From NCBI GenBank assembly GCA_037176725.1, contig JAZBRS010000076.1, forward strand, positions 117,261,001 to 117,325,000: a stretch of DNA of 64,000 nt, given 5' to 3'. Shown in pieces: positions 1 to 10,500 of the stretch; within the stretch, counting starts at the first letter, position 1; every line of letters begins with the position of its first letter. A program made the position numbers and the translations under genes. The notes beneath the pieces are model-generated. The model ran no database searches. It saw only the letters and a list, made by a program, of their open reading frames with translations, and was not told the DNA's origin. This DNA comes from Posidonia oceanica. Lineage: Eukaryota > Streptophyta > Magnoliopsida > Alismatales > Posidoniaceae.

Positions 1-219
1 AACATTGGACATGTCCTGAGGCAGTGTCCAACACCTTGCTGGTCATTTATTAGTTTTTCTTTATTTTCTTGCCATGCTGCCATGATCTGGATGCTTTTAC
101 CTGTGGATTTATGTTGCATACTATCTTCCATGCTTCCAGTTGCCATTATGCTTGTATCATGTTTCAATCCAAGCTTGGATCCATGCTTTTACATCTAGTT
201 GCCTTTGCTGCTCTTTAGT

Positions 220-1433
220 GTTGGACGCAACTGTGCTCTGCGTCCTATGTTGGACGTAGGTGTGCTCTACGTCCAATGCCTCTGTTAGCTTACATATATT
301 TTTGATGCTTGAATGTTGCATTTATCTTTGATACTTGCTTGCCATGTTGCATGCCTTGGTCTGGCCTGTCTTCTGTGTCTGTGATGCTTGTTTAGGTGGT
401 TTTTAAGCTTGGATCCACCTTGTAGATTGGAGTGCTTGTTTTATGTGTTGGACGCAGGTACACTCTGCGTCCTATATTCGACGCAGATTTACTCTGTGTC
501 CTATATTTCTGCTCATCTGCACTTGCTTAAATGCTTACATGATGTTTTTATCCTTATGTTTGCTTGATTCATGCTTACATGCCTGAGGTTAGTCTATTTT
601 CAGTAGCATGAATGCTTGCATAAGTGGTTTTTGGGCTGGTTCTTTCTGTAGTTTGCTGTGCTTCCTTTTTTTGTTGGATGCACCTATTTTCTGTGTCCTA
701 TGTTGGACGCAGCTACAGCTTGCGTCCAATACATCTGCATGCCTACTCATACTTGAATGCTTGCATGATGCCCTTACTTCATGTGTTTGCTTGATATATG
801 CTTTCATGTATGTGCCTAGCCCTCTCAGCAGTTGATCCCAAGTTTGCTTGGCCTTTTATTTGAGTTTTATGTAGGGTTTTGTATATCTGTGCCTTCCCTT
901 ATGTTGGACGCAGGCAGACCTTACGTCCTACATAGGACGCAGGTGGTTCTTGCGTCCAACACTCTGGCTGTGTTTCTTTCCTTGCATGCTTTGCAGATGC
1001 CCTCTTTCTTGGATTTTTATGTGATCTATGTTTTTATGCTTATCCCCAGCTTATTTACAGCAACCATTATGCCTGCCTTATTGCTTTACTTATCACTTTG
1101 CATGCTATAATTCTGTGTTCCTGTCTGCCCCTGTGTTGGACGCAGAGCCCTCTTATGTCCAATGTCGGACGTTATGCATTCTGGCGTCCAACGTCCTGTA
1201 ATGTTTAAATCAAGTTCTATGCTTGCTTGCTGCTCTTAAATCATTTCTAGTTTGTTGCCTTGACTGCCTTGCATGATCTACATATCTGCCATTGCTCCAT
1301 TGCATTTGCATCGCATTCGTATAGCTAGAATGCATGTTTTCTAGATTGCATGGCTTCTGTTTGCCATCTGTTTGTGTTGGACGCCCTCTGGTCCTACGTC
1401 CAACATTGGATGCAGGTCATAGCTGTGTCCAAC
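220..1433 (+). repeat. Six 57-59 bp paired gapped-palindrome dyads
   Basis: Dyads lie at 220-276, 447-503, 673-729, 902-960, 1135-1192 and 1376-1433. Each is two gapped palindromes in a row of the form TTGGACGCAG, 7-9 unrelated bases, CTGCGTCCAA. Loop bases differ freely while the arms mostly stay paired; for example at 220-276 the first arm pair is GGACGCA/TGCGTCC and the second is GGACGTAG/CTACGTCC. The 3' LTR has five more (31206-32846). Function unknown. Confidence 0.8.
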
Positions 1434-2052
1434 ACTTACAAATGGCTGAACGTCGTTTTAAAACACCAATTTGGTTTCGCTCGCCGTTTCCCGTGTTTTA
1501 TTGCCTCTGATACATACTTTGACACCTATGCATGCTGCCAGACCTTCGTTTTGGTTTTGTGCCTTGCATCGCCTGTTTTCCCATGGCTTTTCCGCCATTG
1601 CTTTCTTTCCCCTTTGCATGTCGCTTGCATCGTGTGGTTTTACCCAATTTATCGAATTCGTTTCCTTTCTCCTTTGCTTGTTTTACGCTTGCACTGTGTG
1701 GTTTTTACTCCGCTTTTCCACCATTGTTTGCTTTCCCCTTTGCATGCCGACTTGCATTGCGTGATTTTATCAGCGATTTGTTTTATCGCCTGCACTTGCA
1801 TTAGGGTAGTGATACTTACTGCTTGGAGTTCTCACGAACCAGGGTTTGCCCGGTTCGGAATACAGGTAGCGCTACTGAGCACATAGGTAGTACATTTAAT
1901 TTTCCATTCAGGCATTTAGGCATTGAAGCATTCATAGCATGGCATAGCACTTATTACCCCCCTGGGCGTACAGTTAAAGGCAAGCACTTGCCGAAATTCC
2001 CACAAAATGCGAGCATTAAGCCAAGAAAGACCGATTCCTCGGGCGTGTCGGA

Positions 2053-2094
2053 GGTGCCTAACACCTTCCCTACATGTAACAGGAGTCCTTACCC
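2053..2094 (+). other. Conserved Ogre-type LTR block
   Basis: The segment starting GGTGCCTAACACCTTCCC and ending AACAGGAGTCCTTACC recurs in the 3' LTR of A (33466-33508), the LTR of C (48355-48396) and, reverse-complemented and more diverged, in solo LTRs D (41420-41460) and E (59303-59340). The rest of these LTRs has diverged much further, so the block looks constrained. It may belong to the R/U5 RNA (processing, dimerisation or packaging); that role is inference. Confidence 0.7.
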
Positions 2095-2414
2095 TTTCTC
2101 TGGCCCGCAGTGACCATTTTGCCCTCGTCCTTGGCACGAGTCATCTATTTTGCATAACATTGCATTCATCTGCATGTTTTTCTATGCTTCTTTCCCTCGG
2201 CTTTCCTCGTCTTCCCGATAATAGACTAGGTGTCGACTCCCTTTTGTCTTATCTTTATTTTATTCGCGTTTTCCCGGTGTTTTCAAGTTGAGTTTCTCCT
2301 TGGATTCACTGCTGACTGCGGCTTCCCACCCTCTCTCACGGTACGATCGCATCGCGAGCTATGGCAGCGTGCGAGGCCCGTCGTGGGCCCGAGCGGCGGA
2401 CGGTCACAGGAAAG

Positions 2415-2432
2415 TGGTGACTCCGCTGGGGA
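2415..2432 (+). other. Primer-binding site of element A
   Basis: The 18 bases TGGTGACTCCGCTGGGGA follow the LTR end after a six-base gap. Their position and TGG start fit a retrotransposon primer-binding site complementary to a tRNA 3' end. From memory this is the type seen in Ogre elements (tRNA-Arg suggested); the tRNA identity is not proven here. Confidence 0.75.
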
Positions 2433-3062
2433 TTTCAAACTCCGGCTTTCGTTTTGGCTTTTTGCTTGCATAGTTTTTTCCCTTGTGCTTGCCTTACCTT
2501 GTTTTACTGCTTGCTTTGTGCCTATTCGCCTGCCTTATTGCTTATACTGCCTTTACTTACTTTATTTATGCATTATACATGCTTAAATACTTGCTTGTCG
2601 CACTATGCATGTCTTTTGAGTGGTGAATGCTTTGTTCTACACAATTACTATGCCACTACACATGCACATGCCATGCATATCTGCCTTTTGACATGTTAAG
2701 TGTTTCCTTTTCACTATCATGTCCACGTACACATGCATATACCATGCCCATACCTTTTGCAGTGATTGTATGTTGTTTGCTTGCCATGTTTGGGTGATTT
2801 TCTTCCCCTTTTTGCATTAGGCCTAAGGACAACTAGAGACTGGTTGTTCCCCCTGTCAATTAAAAGCAGCAAGTAAAAGTCAAATCTAGGAGCAACTAGA
2901 GATGCCAACACACCTTCACCCCATGGGTTAATAAAACGTGCAAGATTAAAAAACTTTAATCATTCCACATGAATCATCATATAGGGCATGCAACATCTCA
3001 TCTGAGTCCACCTATCAGTCTGAGAAGGACAGTCCCAGTCTCTTGTTCAGCTGCTTTGGCAC
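2433..3062 (+). other. Leader of element A, first part (non-coding)
   Basis: This is the untranslated leader between the primer-binding site and the insertion point of element B. It continues at 24868. The stretch ending at 3062, joined to 24868-25090, is a diverged copy of 25091-25720, giving a tandem duplication of about 640 bp. Shared landmarks are TTAATAAAACG, CTGAGTCCACC and AGGGGTCGTGTCG. No coding sequence recognised. Confidence 0.65.
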
Positions 3063-3067
3063 AGGGT
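3063..3067. repeat. Target-site duplication of element B (left copy)
   Basis: AGGGT precedes the left LTR and is repeated exactly at 24868-24872 after the right LTR. A perfect 5-bp duplication shows B is an intact insertion into the leader of element A. Confidence 0.9.
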
Positions 3068-4600
3068 TGTAGATGTGGAATTTGGGGGGGTGTTTAAGGA
3101 GATGTCAACGCTTCCACGACGTCGACAGCCTTTGTTGTGATCGCCACTCGTCTCTGGGCAGACAAGACACCTAGGGGAGATTATGATGATGCAGGTCCTC
3201 GGACCACTAGATCGACAGCAGGGTGTCGTCTAGCGACTTCCTCGTGCTGCGTGAGTTCCTTCCTTTCCTTCAAAACAAAATGACATAGACTAGCTTCAGT
3301 GTAGTATCAGTAGCGGAGGTGAATGGAATGACATGACTAAAAGAAAATAAATACTGACTGGGGGTTGTTCCCGTATGCATATGATATGATCCTATGCTAA
3401 GGAATGTAAAGAGATGTAGTAAGAAACTAAATTGGAAGAAGATACTCCCTTTCACCCTTATGCTGTGTGCAATGAGGTTGAAAGGAAGCACGGTCGGAGC
3501 TCCAGCGTAGCTGAGGATTCCCGGATTGGAGGTAGAAGCTCAGGTTGGTAGCCTATTGGGGAGAGGAGGTAGTATTTATGGATTGGAAAGACTAGCTCTC
3601 TGAATGTGGCTCACAACTGACAGGGCTCTGTCTCTTCTGGAAGTTCTTCTCTGGGGGGATTTCTCTTTTTAAAATTCCGACCCTCAAACCACCGACCTAG
3701 GGGGTCTATTTATAGACTCTAGGGGTGTAGGGATGGTTGGAGTTCAGAAAATTCTAGAAAAATGGCAGTTAGTTTGAGTCGCCGGTTGGAGTGGCGCCTA
3801 AACCTAGCAACCGCTTGGTCAAAGTGTGGGACGACCCGAGAACGAGGCCACGACTTTTAGTCGCCACATGAGCTGGCGCCTAACGGTCGAGGGGGGAGTG
3901 GGAAATAACTGTGAAAAGGCGGTTCGAAAGGAGCCATGATTGCTAGTCGCCGCATAGAGTGATGCCTGACGGTCAAAGATCGTGGGAAGATCGAGGCGGT
4001 TCTGCAACCGTTCAGTCGCCTGATGAGCTGGCGCCTGAGAGTTGAGGGGATAGTGGGCACAACCGCTACCCACGATCGCCCAGTCACCTATCCAGTTGAC
4101 GTCCACATGGGTCGCCTTCTGAGATGGCTTCTGGTTGAGCCGCCTCCTTGGCTGGCTGCTAGTGTAGTCAGCTGGGAAATGGGAGATAGTTGTAGTCGCC
4201 GCCTTAGGTGGCTACTATGTGAGTCGCCTCCCCAAGTAGCTACTAACTTGCCTAGGTCATTTTTAGCTCTTTTCCTGAGTTTTTGCTAGAGGAAACAAGA
4301 TGGGAGGCTGGGAAATTACAGATAGCCTATGAAATCAAGGAAGCATCTCTGTTAACTCAAATCTAATTTTAAATCCGAGTTGAAGTGAAGGATACCTAGG
4401 GTATTTGGACTTGTTACAAGCCCGAGCGAGTTAGCTCTACCACAGCCAACAACTTGAGTCTAGGTAGGGTCTTGTGATGCTTTAAAGAAGTCAAGGAATA
4501 TCTGGAAGATGTGTTATCAAACTTAGGCATGAGATTTGGGGCACCTCAAGGTTTCTACCCTCAAAAGAACTCTTAGAAATGCGAAAATAGGAAATCTACA
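3068..4600 (-). mobile_element. 3' LTR of element B
   Basis: 1,533 bp, starting TGTAGATG and ending ATCTACA, collinear with 23403-24867. The right copy is shorter mainly because it lacks about 70 bp corresponding to 3144-3214, a segment bounded by GATCG at both ends (3139-3143 and 3210-3214). It holds several AGTCGCC...GGCGCCT gapped palindromes, e.g. at 3777, 3859, 3946, 4013 and 4195. Confidence 0.92.
3704..3717 (-). promoter_or_regulatory. Probable LTR TATA box inside an inverted repeat
   Basis: GTCTATTTATAGAC reads CTATAAATAG on the element's coding strand, a good plant TATA sequence, and is conserved at 23974-23987 in the 5' LTR. The arms GTCTAT/ATAGAC are inverted repeats, so a weaker TATA-like TATTTATA also faces the plus strand, toward the antisense PMD genes. 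Use in both directions is only a suggestion. Solo LTR S1 has a matching CTATAAATAGACCC near 36650. Confidence 0.55.
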
Positions 4601-4612
4601 GATGCCCTCCTT
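4601..4612 (-). other. Polypurine tract of element B
   Basis: On the minus strand this reads AAGGAGGGCATC and directly abuts the 3' LTR. The GGGCATC end matches the tracts of elements A and C (AGGGAGGGGCATC). Confidence 0.8.
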
Positions 4613-5619
4613 GGAGTTGATCTTGGAACAAGATCGGGTCCAAGGCAAGAACGATGTCCTATTGAGCATTTCCTGAAAAGGGGAGCTCTATCTCAATCAA
4701 TTTGTCACTGAAGTAGCAAAATAAAAGATAAAAAGAGGATTTAAATTGCCGTCAGATTGGAGACTCAAGCATGGAGGGGTCAAGTCGGTTTCGGATCTTG
4801 TGTCACAGCCGAGGTCAAGACCAGGTCAACCATGTGTGTTCCAACAGGTAAGCACTAAGGGGGAAATCACAGGATGTTATTCCAGCACGATCGAAAGGAG
4901 AGTGTGACATCTTGTTTGAGACTTTACTCATATTGGAATTGATCAGAGGATAGGTAGGAACTGGGTTGGCTCTAGGAGAATCATATGCCTGAAGGGTTCC
5001 TAACACTCTTGAAGAACAATGCTCCGTCCGTGCTTCACTTCCAATGATATGAGAAAATGCATGGATGGATGATTCAAACATACTATGATAATGCAAGGTC
5101 AACACGCAATGCAATGAATGGTCCATATGCTAGGTTAGGCCAACGGGTTACGGTTGGTCCCAAACCATATGGACATATGCAAAATGAATGAATGCAATTT
5201 GTTGTGGTCAAGTGTTTTCCGTCCTGGAGTGTGACCAGCACTCTTTGGAAAGGACTGTCATCCCACAGCTCGACTTGGCAAATAAAGAGGTTCCATGCAA
5301 AGAGAACCGGATGAGGGGGTGAACCCTTCCTTTGCCAAACCGATGTGTCGTCTGGTGTTTGCAGTAGTTGCGGTGGGTGGCGCGTGAACTCAAGGCGAGA
5401 GTTCACTCTTCGGCTTTGTAGTGGTCTGTCCTAGTGGTTTAGTCGCCGCTTGCATGGGCGGCTGAACCAGTCGCCGCTTTTGGCGGCGACGCGCGATCTC
5501 CTAGTTTATTAAATTCAGGAACTGTTTTAAACCCTGATTCTTTTGATAGGGGGAGATAAAAGACGGCCGTCCTTGCTTTTCAGGAAACATTCTGCACAAA
5601 TAAACCTCTTATCTTGACC
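4613..5619. other. Non-coding spacer of element B
   Basis: No recognisable protein on either strand. At 5441-5490 there is a 50-bp dyad of two AGTCGCC...GGCGAC-type gapped palindromes, immediately upstream of the first antisense gene. The rest shows nothing notable. Confidence 0.55.
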
Positions 5620-6978
5620 ATGAAGCTTCCTTCCTTCTCTTCTCCGACCTTCCTGGTGAAAAAGGTGGTTGATATTCCCAACCACTTGATGAAAGCTATC
5701 CGGAATGACCAGGTACATTCTTCTCTTAGTCTTTGCATGTTTTCTTTGTGGTTTAGCTTCTAAAGGTTGCTTGTTTAGGCCGTAGTGAACCTCATGCAAT
5801 GTCTGGACTTCCACAATTCCTTTCGGTATACTCTGCCATGGGTGGCTGGCTTGATTAATTGTGCAGAGAACAACAGACATCTCTTCGGGTGTAGTGGTTT
5901 TGACAAGCTCCTTGACTTGATTCGCATGCCTGTGCCTTGGCCATTGTTGCACGCCTTGATGGCTTTTTGGAATAGTTCCTCCAACACCTTCAATCTTCCT
6001 TGCGGAGAGACATTGATTACGTGTGAGGAGGTATCCTCTTTGCTTGGGTTGGCGGCGGAATCTACTAAGGCAGCAAATGATTGCTTCGCCATTTCTGTTG
6101 AGACAGTGGGCTCCAGGAAGATAGGCGGGTATTTAGCAATGGACCTGGAGGCTAGCAAGGCCTTGATGCACTCGGGGAGACTCTTTCTTCGAGGCCTATG
6201 GGAGGTTCTTAGCACCAGGCAACTTGCTGAAGCGGAGCTGAGGAAGTGCTTGTTTGTGGCAGTGGATGGCCTTGCCTTGTTTGCAGATGCAAATTTCACA
6301 ATGGATCTTCACCATGTGGATCTTCTGATGTTGGTCGCTGTTTGTCCAGATCTGTACTTGGCTCCTGCTATGCTGGCTTACACCATGGAGGAGCTCACCA
6401 GTGCCTCTTGTTCAGGGAAATTCTTCGGTTCTCCACTGTAGCTGCACAGGTGGTTCATGTCCCATTGCTGTTGTGATACAGATTTCATAGGTCTGAGCTT
6501 CCAAGACTTCGTTTTCCGTTTGGGACGCTTGTCACTACAGGATTTTGACTTTGTTCCGAAGCTGCCTGGAGCTCATAAAGCGCGGGTGATGAGCACAGCT
6601 CACAGTGACCTTGAGCTTGTCCTGACAGGTGCCACATCATTCGTGCTGTATCCCATCCATCGTTGCCCTCGTTTGCTAAATCAGGAGCTAGCTGTCCAGG
6701 CTGATGCAGTTCTGACCCCTCCAATCTACGTTTGCTAGGAAGACGGCGACCGAGATGAGCGGATGGTCCTGGAGTACATAACTCGTTGGGTTTATATTGG
6801 TAGGCGAGTGTCTCTGAGTGTACCTCAGCTTTCTGCGACTGCTCGGGAGTCCCAGGAGGCGAAGTACGTGAAATGGTACGCACGGTGGTGCCCCACTCCT
6901 CAGAAGTATGTTGATGACAAGCAGGAGTTTCTGAAGATGCTTGGGCTCAACCGCTCAAGTATGGCAATGCATGGCTGA
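5620..6978 (+). pseudogene. Antisense PMD gene 1 of element B (decayed)
   Basis: Lies opposite to gag-pol, between integrase and 3' LTR. ATG at 5620 opens a 93-bp exon to 5712. A 66-bp GT-AG intron (5713-5778) joins it in phase to 5779-6441. The middle has the plant mobile domain signature: ALMAFW, then FNLPCGETLITCEEVSSLLG, matching the family pattern of an aromatic/W turn, LP.GE and T..DV..LLG. A stop at 6439 and another at 6736 interrupt it; the frames at 6457-6738 and 6763-6978 appear to be its C-terminal part, perhaps after another intron I could not place. PMD proteins occur in plant MAIN-like genes and in transposons; their biochemical role is unclear. No ATPase or protease motif seen. 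Confidence 0.7.
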
Positions 6979-7518
6979 TTATGTCTTGAATTTTAATTTT
7001 AAGTTGTGTTGAACCATGTCTTATTTTTTAAGTTTAAGTTCGGATTGAATTATGTTTCATTTTTTGAATTACATTTTGGGTTGAATTATATTTTAGCTTC
7101 TGAATTGTATTTTGTCGTTTGTTAATGTATGAGTTCATGTTTTAGAGGGAAATCAAGGGATAGAAATCCTCTGCCGTCGTTAGCCGCCGCCCCTTCTGGC
7201 GCCCTTATGAGTCGCCTCTTTTTAGGGCAACTGAATTCGCACTCCTTCAGAGAGTTCAAATCGAGGTGGGAAAGTCGGCGCGCGAAGAGCTGGGTGAGGC
7301 ACCTTTCTAAGAGGCGTCTGACTGAGTCGCCTGTTCTACTGGCGACTGGGTTACGAGTCCAGTAGCCAAAACTGGCCGTTGCCCCTTTTTTCAGAAGCTT
7401 TCCAACTTCTCTTCTTCCTCTCCCCTCTCTCCGGCGCGCGTGTCCCTCCGGCTGGCGACGTCTCCGGCGTGGTGCGGCGGCGTCCGGCGTGGGGTGTTCC
7501 TCGGTCCTCCTCCCTCTG
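6979..7518. other. Spacer between the two antisense genes
   Basis: AT-rich to about 7120, then GC-rich with gapped palindromes of the AGTCGCC class at roughly 7180-7350, for example GAGTCGCCTGTTCTACTGGC near 7324. No convincing coding sequence. It probably holds the promoter/5' UTR of the next gene; that is inference from position. Confidence 0.45.
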
Positions 7519-10500
7519 ATGGCCAGCAACAGCAGCGAGGATGACGGCATGGGGGCTCCCGTTCCTCCTTCCTCCTCCCCGATGGCAAGCGGCAATGAGG
7601 GCGGTAGTGTGGGTTGCTTGAGCGAAGGGTCTCGCCGGCGACGAAGGTAGCATTCTTCCCATTCTTTTTTTGATTTTTTTTTGTTTGTTTTAATTCTGTT
7701 TTTAATTAATTGGTTTAATTAGTTTAATTCTGTTTTAATTAGTTTTAATTCTGTTTTTACTTTTCTGTTTTAATTAGTTTAATTTGGTTTTTGTTTTTAT
7801 TTTCAGTTTAATTTTGTTTTTGTTTTTATTTTCAGTTTTTCTGTTTTTGTTTTTATTTTCAGTTTAATTCTGTTTTTGTTTTTATTTTCAGTTTTTCTGT
7901 TTTTGTTTTTATTTGTTTTAAATTTCAGTATTTACTTCCTTTTTAAATTTCAGTTTTTACTTTTTAAATTTCAGTTTTTACTTTAATTTTAAATTTCAGT
8001 TTTGTTTTAAATTTCAGTATTTTTACTTTAAAATTCTGAATTTTTAGTTTTGTTTTTAAATTCTGAATTTTTTAGTCCTAATTGTGGAATTTAGATTAAA
8101 CTCAATTTGGTTTAGTTGCAGAAGTTTATATTTAAATTTAGTTGTGGAAATTTAGATTCAATTCAGTTATTTAAAGTCATGTTAAAATGACGATGATGTG
8201 AATGGTAGTTTTTATGTTGAATGGAAATGTGAGATGGAAATGATAGATGTGAAATGTGAATGGAAATTTTGTGTGGAATGTGAATGGAAATCCATTTTTA
8301 TGGATATTTGAATGGTTATTCAGTCTTTTTTGTGTAAATGTGTATGTATGTTGCCGATTTGCAGGAAAATAAAATTTTTTGGTTGAAATTATAAGGGAGG
8401 TTATGGCGAATTTTTCCCAGAAATTTAAGAGATTTTATTTATTTTTGGAATTTAAATGAGGAGATTTGATTTTGGGGGTTAAACATGTAAAAGGATCTAG
8501 TTGTTAATCCTTAATTGGTTTGTTAAATGATATTTTTGTTACCTACATGGATTAGTGAAAGGTTTAAGTTGGTTTAGGATTGGATTTTTAATTTTAAAGT
8601 TAGGCTATTAGAGTTGGACTTTTAAAAAGGATGATCTTTTAAAACTTTAAAAGATAAATCTTAAAGGATGGATTTTTTAAAAATAAGATGGATTAAAAGG
8701 AAGGTGGATTTAAAAATAAGATGGTGGATTTAAAAATAAGATGGATTAAAAGGAGGAAAAAGATGGATTTTAAAAGGGAGATGGATTAAAAAAAGAAGGT
8801 GGATTTAAAAGAAGATCGATTTATTTTCTTTAAAAAGATCGATTTTTAAAAGATTGATTTTAAAGGATTGATTTTTTAAAGGATTGATTAAAAAGATAGG
8901 TTTTAAAAAGAGTTGATTAAAAAGGTTGGGTTTTATTAAAAAGAGTTGATTAGAGAGATAGGTTTTAAAAGGAGTTGATTAAAAAGAGTTTAAAAAGATA
9001 GGTTTAAAAAAGAGTTTAAAAAGATGGGTTTTATTAAAGATGATTAAAAAGGTAGGTTTTAAGAAGAGTTGATTAAAAGGATGGGTTTTAAGAAGAGTTG
9101 ATTAAAAGGATGGGTTTTATTACAAAGAGTTGATTTTAGTTAAAAAAAGATGGTTTTTTTTTTAAAGAAATTTTTAAGGATTAAATTTTAAGTTTAAGTT
9201 GGTTAGTTAAAGTGATGCGTTTCTTTCCCTTTTTGTTGGTTACGTGGATTACTTAGCATTTAGGGAAACAATTAAGAGAATTAATGGTTTTATCTGACTA
9301 TGCTCTGCTTGTGATACCATTTCAGGGCTTCTGATGAGGAGGCTGAGACGAGGAGGGACGAGGCTGAGACGAGGAGGGACGAGGCCGGTCCTTCCACTGC
9401 GGAGGCGAATTCCTCTCGTCCCCGCAAGCTCCGGGCGAGGCGGCCACGTGCACCGTCTCCTGTCCCACCTGAGGTTGGTGACGGGGGTGCTCCTACTCCA
9501 GATGCGTCCCCTTCTCCTCCCAGGAGAGCCCGTACAGCGGTAGAGCTCGCAGAGCTAGGACAGGTGAGTTTTATGTGTCTTTCGGCTTTTATTAAGTTAC
9601 TTTGTTTGATTATTATTAAGTCACTAATGTTCCTAATTTTTTCTTTTATGCCAAATGCCACTGTCGAGCCAGACGCGCTCTAGCTGGGCTGACTTGCACG
9701 AGACATACCTCAACCTCCCAGAGTTCCAGCGGGCAAGACTTGCAGGGATGGGCTTTGGCCACTTCTTGGAGATCATGCCTTTCGAGATTCACTTGGGACT
9801 GCTGGTTTCTTTCGCTGAGAGGTACAACAGGAGTTCCGACAGCTTCATCTTTCGCGTAGGCGAGATGATGATTACCCTGGAGGATGTAGTGCGGTTGGTG
9901 GGTCTGAGGGTTGACGGAGAGCCTGTGATAGTGCCTTTGCAGCCTGACTATAGTGCCGAACTTGAGGCTTGTTATGGTGTACGACCTCCCCCTTCTGGTC
10001 ACTTCCATACACGCGTCAACATCAAGTGACTGAAGGACCGACTGGACGACCTTCTTCTTGCTGACGAGGTGACCCCGGAGATAGCGGACCAGCAGCTTCG
10101 GCTCTTTTTGTCCATCCTGTTTCATAGGCTCTTTTTCGGCACGTCTTCTCAGATGTTGCATGCCGGTTTTGCTCCTCTCCTTCTTCAGGTGGAGAGGATT
10201 GGTAGGTACTCTTAGGACTCAGCCGTGCTGGTCTATTTGATCTCCCAGCTAGAGTCTTTTGCTGCGGGCCAGACCCACTCTCTTTTAGGCTGTCTGCCTC
10301 TTTTCCAGGTTTGTGCTTTATTTATTTGCTTGCCTTCTATTTGTTTGACTGTTGCTGACTTGGAATTATTGCTTTGTGTGACAGACATGGATCTTTGAGC
10401 ACTTCGTGTACCTCCGACCTGAAGTGCCAGGAGATGGTCCCATCGAGTTTCCCTAGGCTCGGCGGTGGAGCGAGGTATAGCTGGCTCTGGAGCGGATTCG

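Larger units (their letters stand above)
1..2408 (+). mobile_element. 5' LTR of Ogre-type element A, cut by the window edge
   Basis: This block is collinear with 30966-33821, which begins with TGTTGACACCCC after a purine tract and so is the matching 3' LTR. The copy here lacks its first ~1.1 kb because the window starts inside it. It ends in GGACGGTCACA, the same end as the 3' copy, and is followed six bases later by a primer-binding site. No protein is encoded; the open frames are chance. It contains six paired-palindrome dyads (220-1433) and a block shared with other Ogre-type LTRs here (2053-2094). Confidence 0.85.

Noticed and set aside
2405..2432. tRNA gene
   Set aside because: Only an 18-base match to a primer-binding position next to an LTR; no cloverleaf arms around it.
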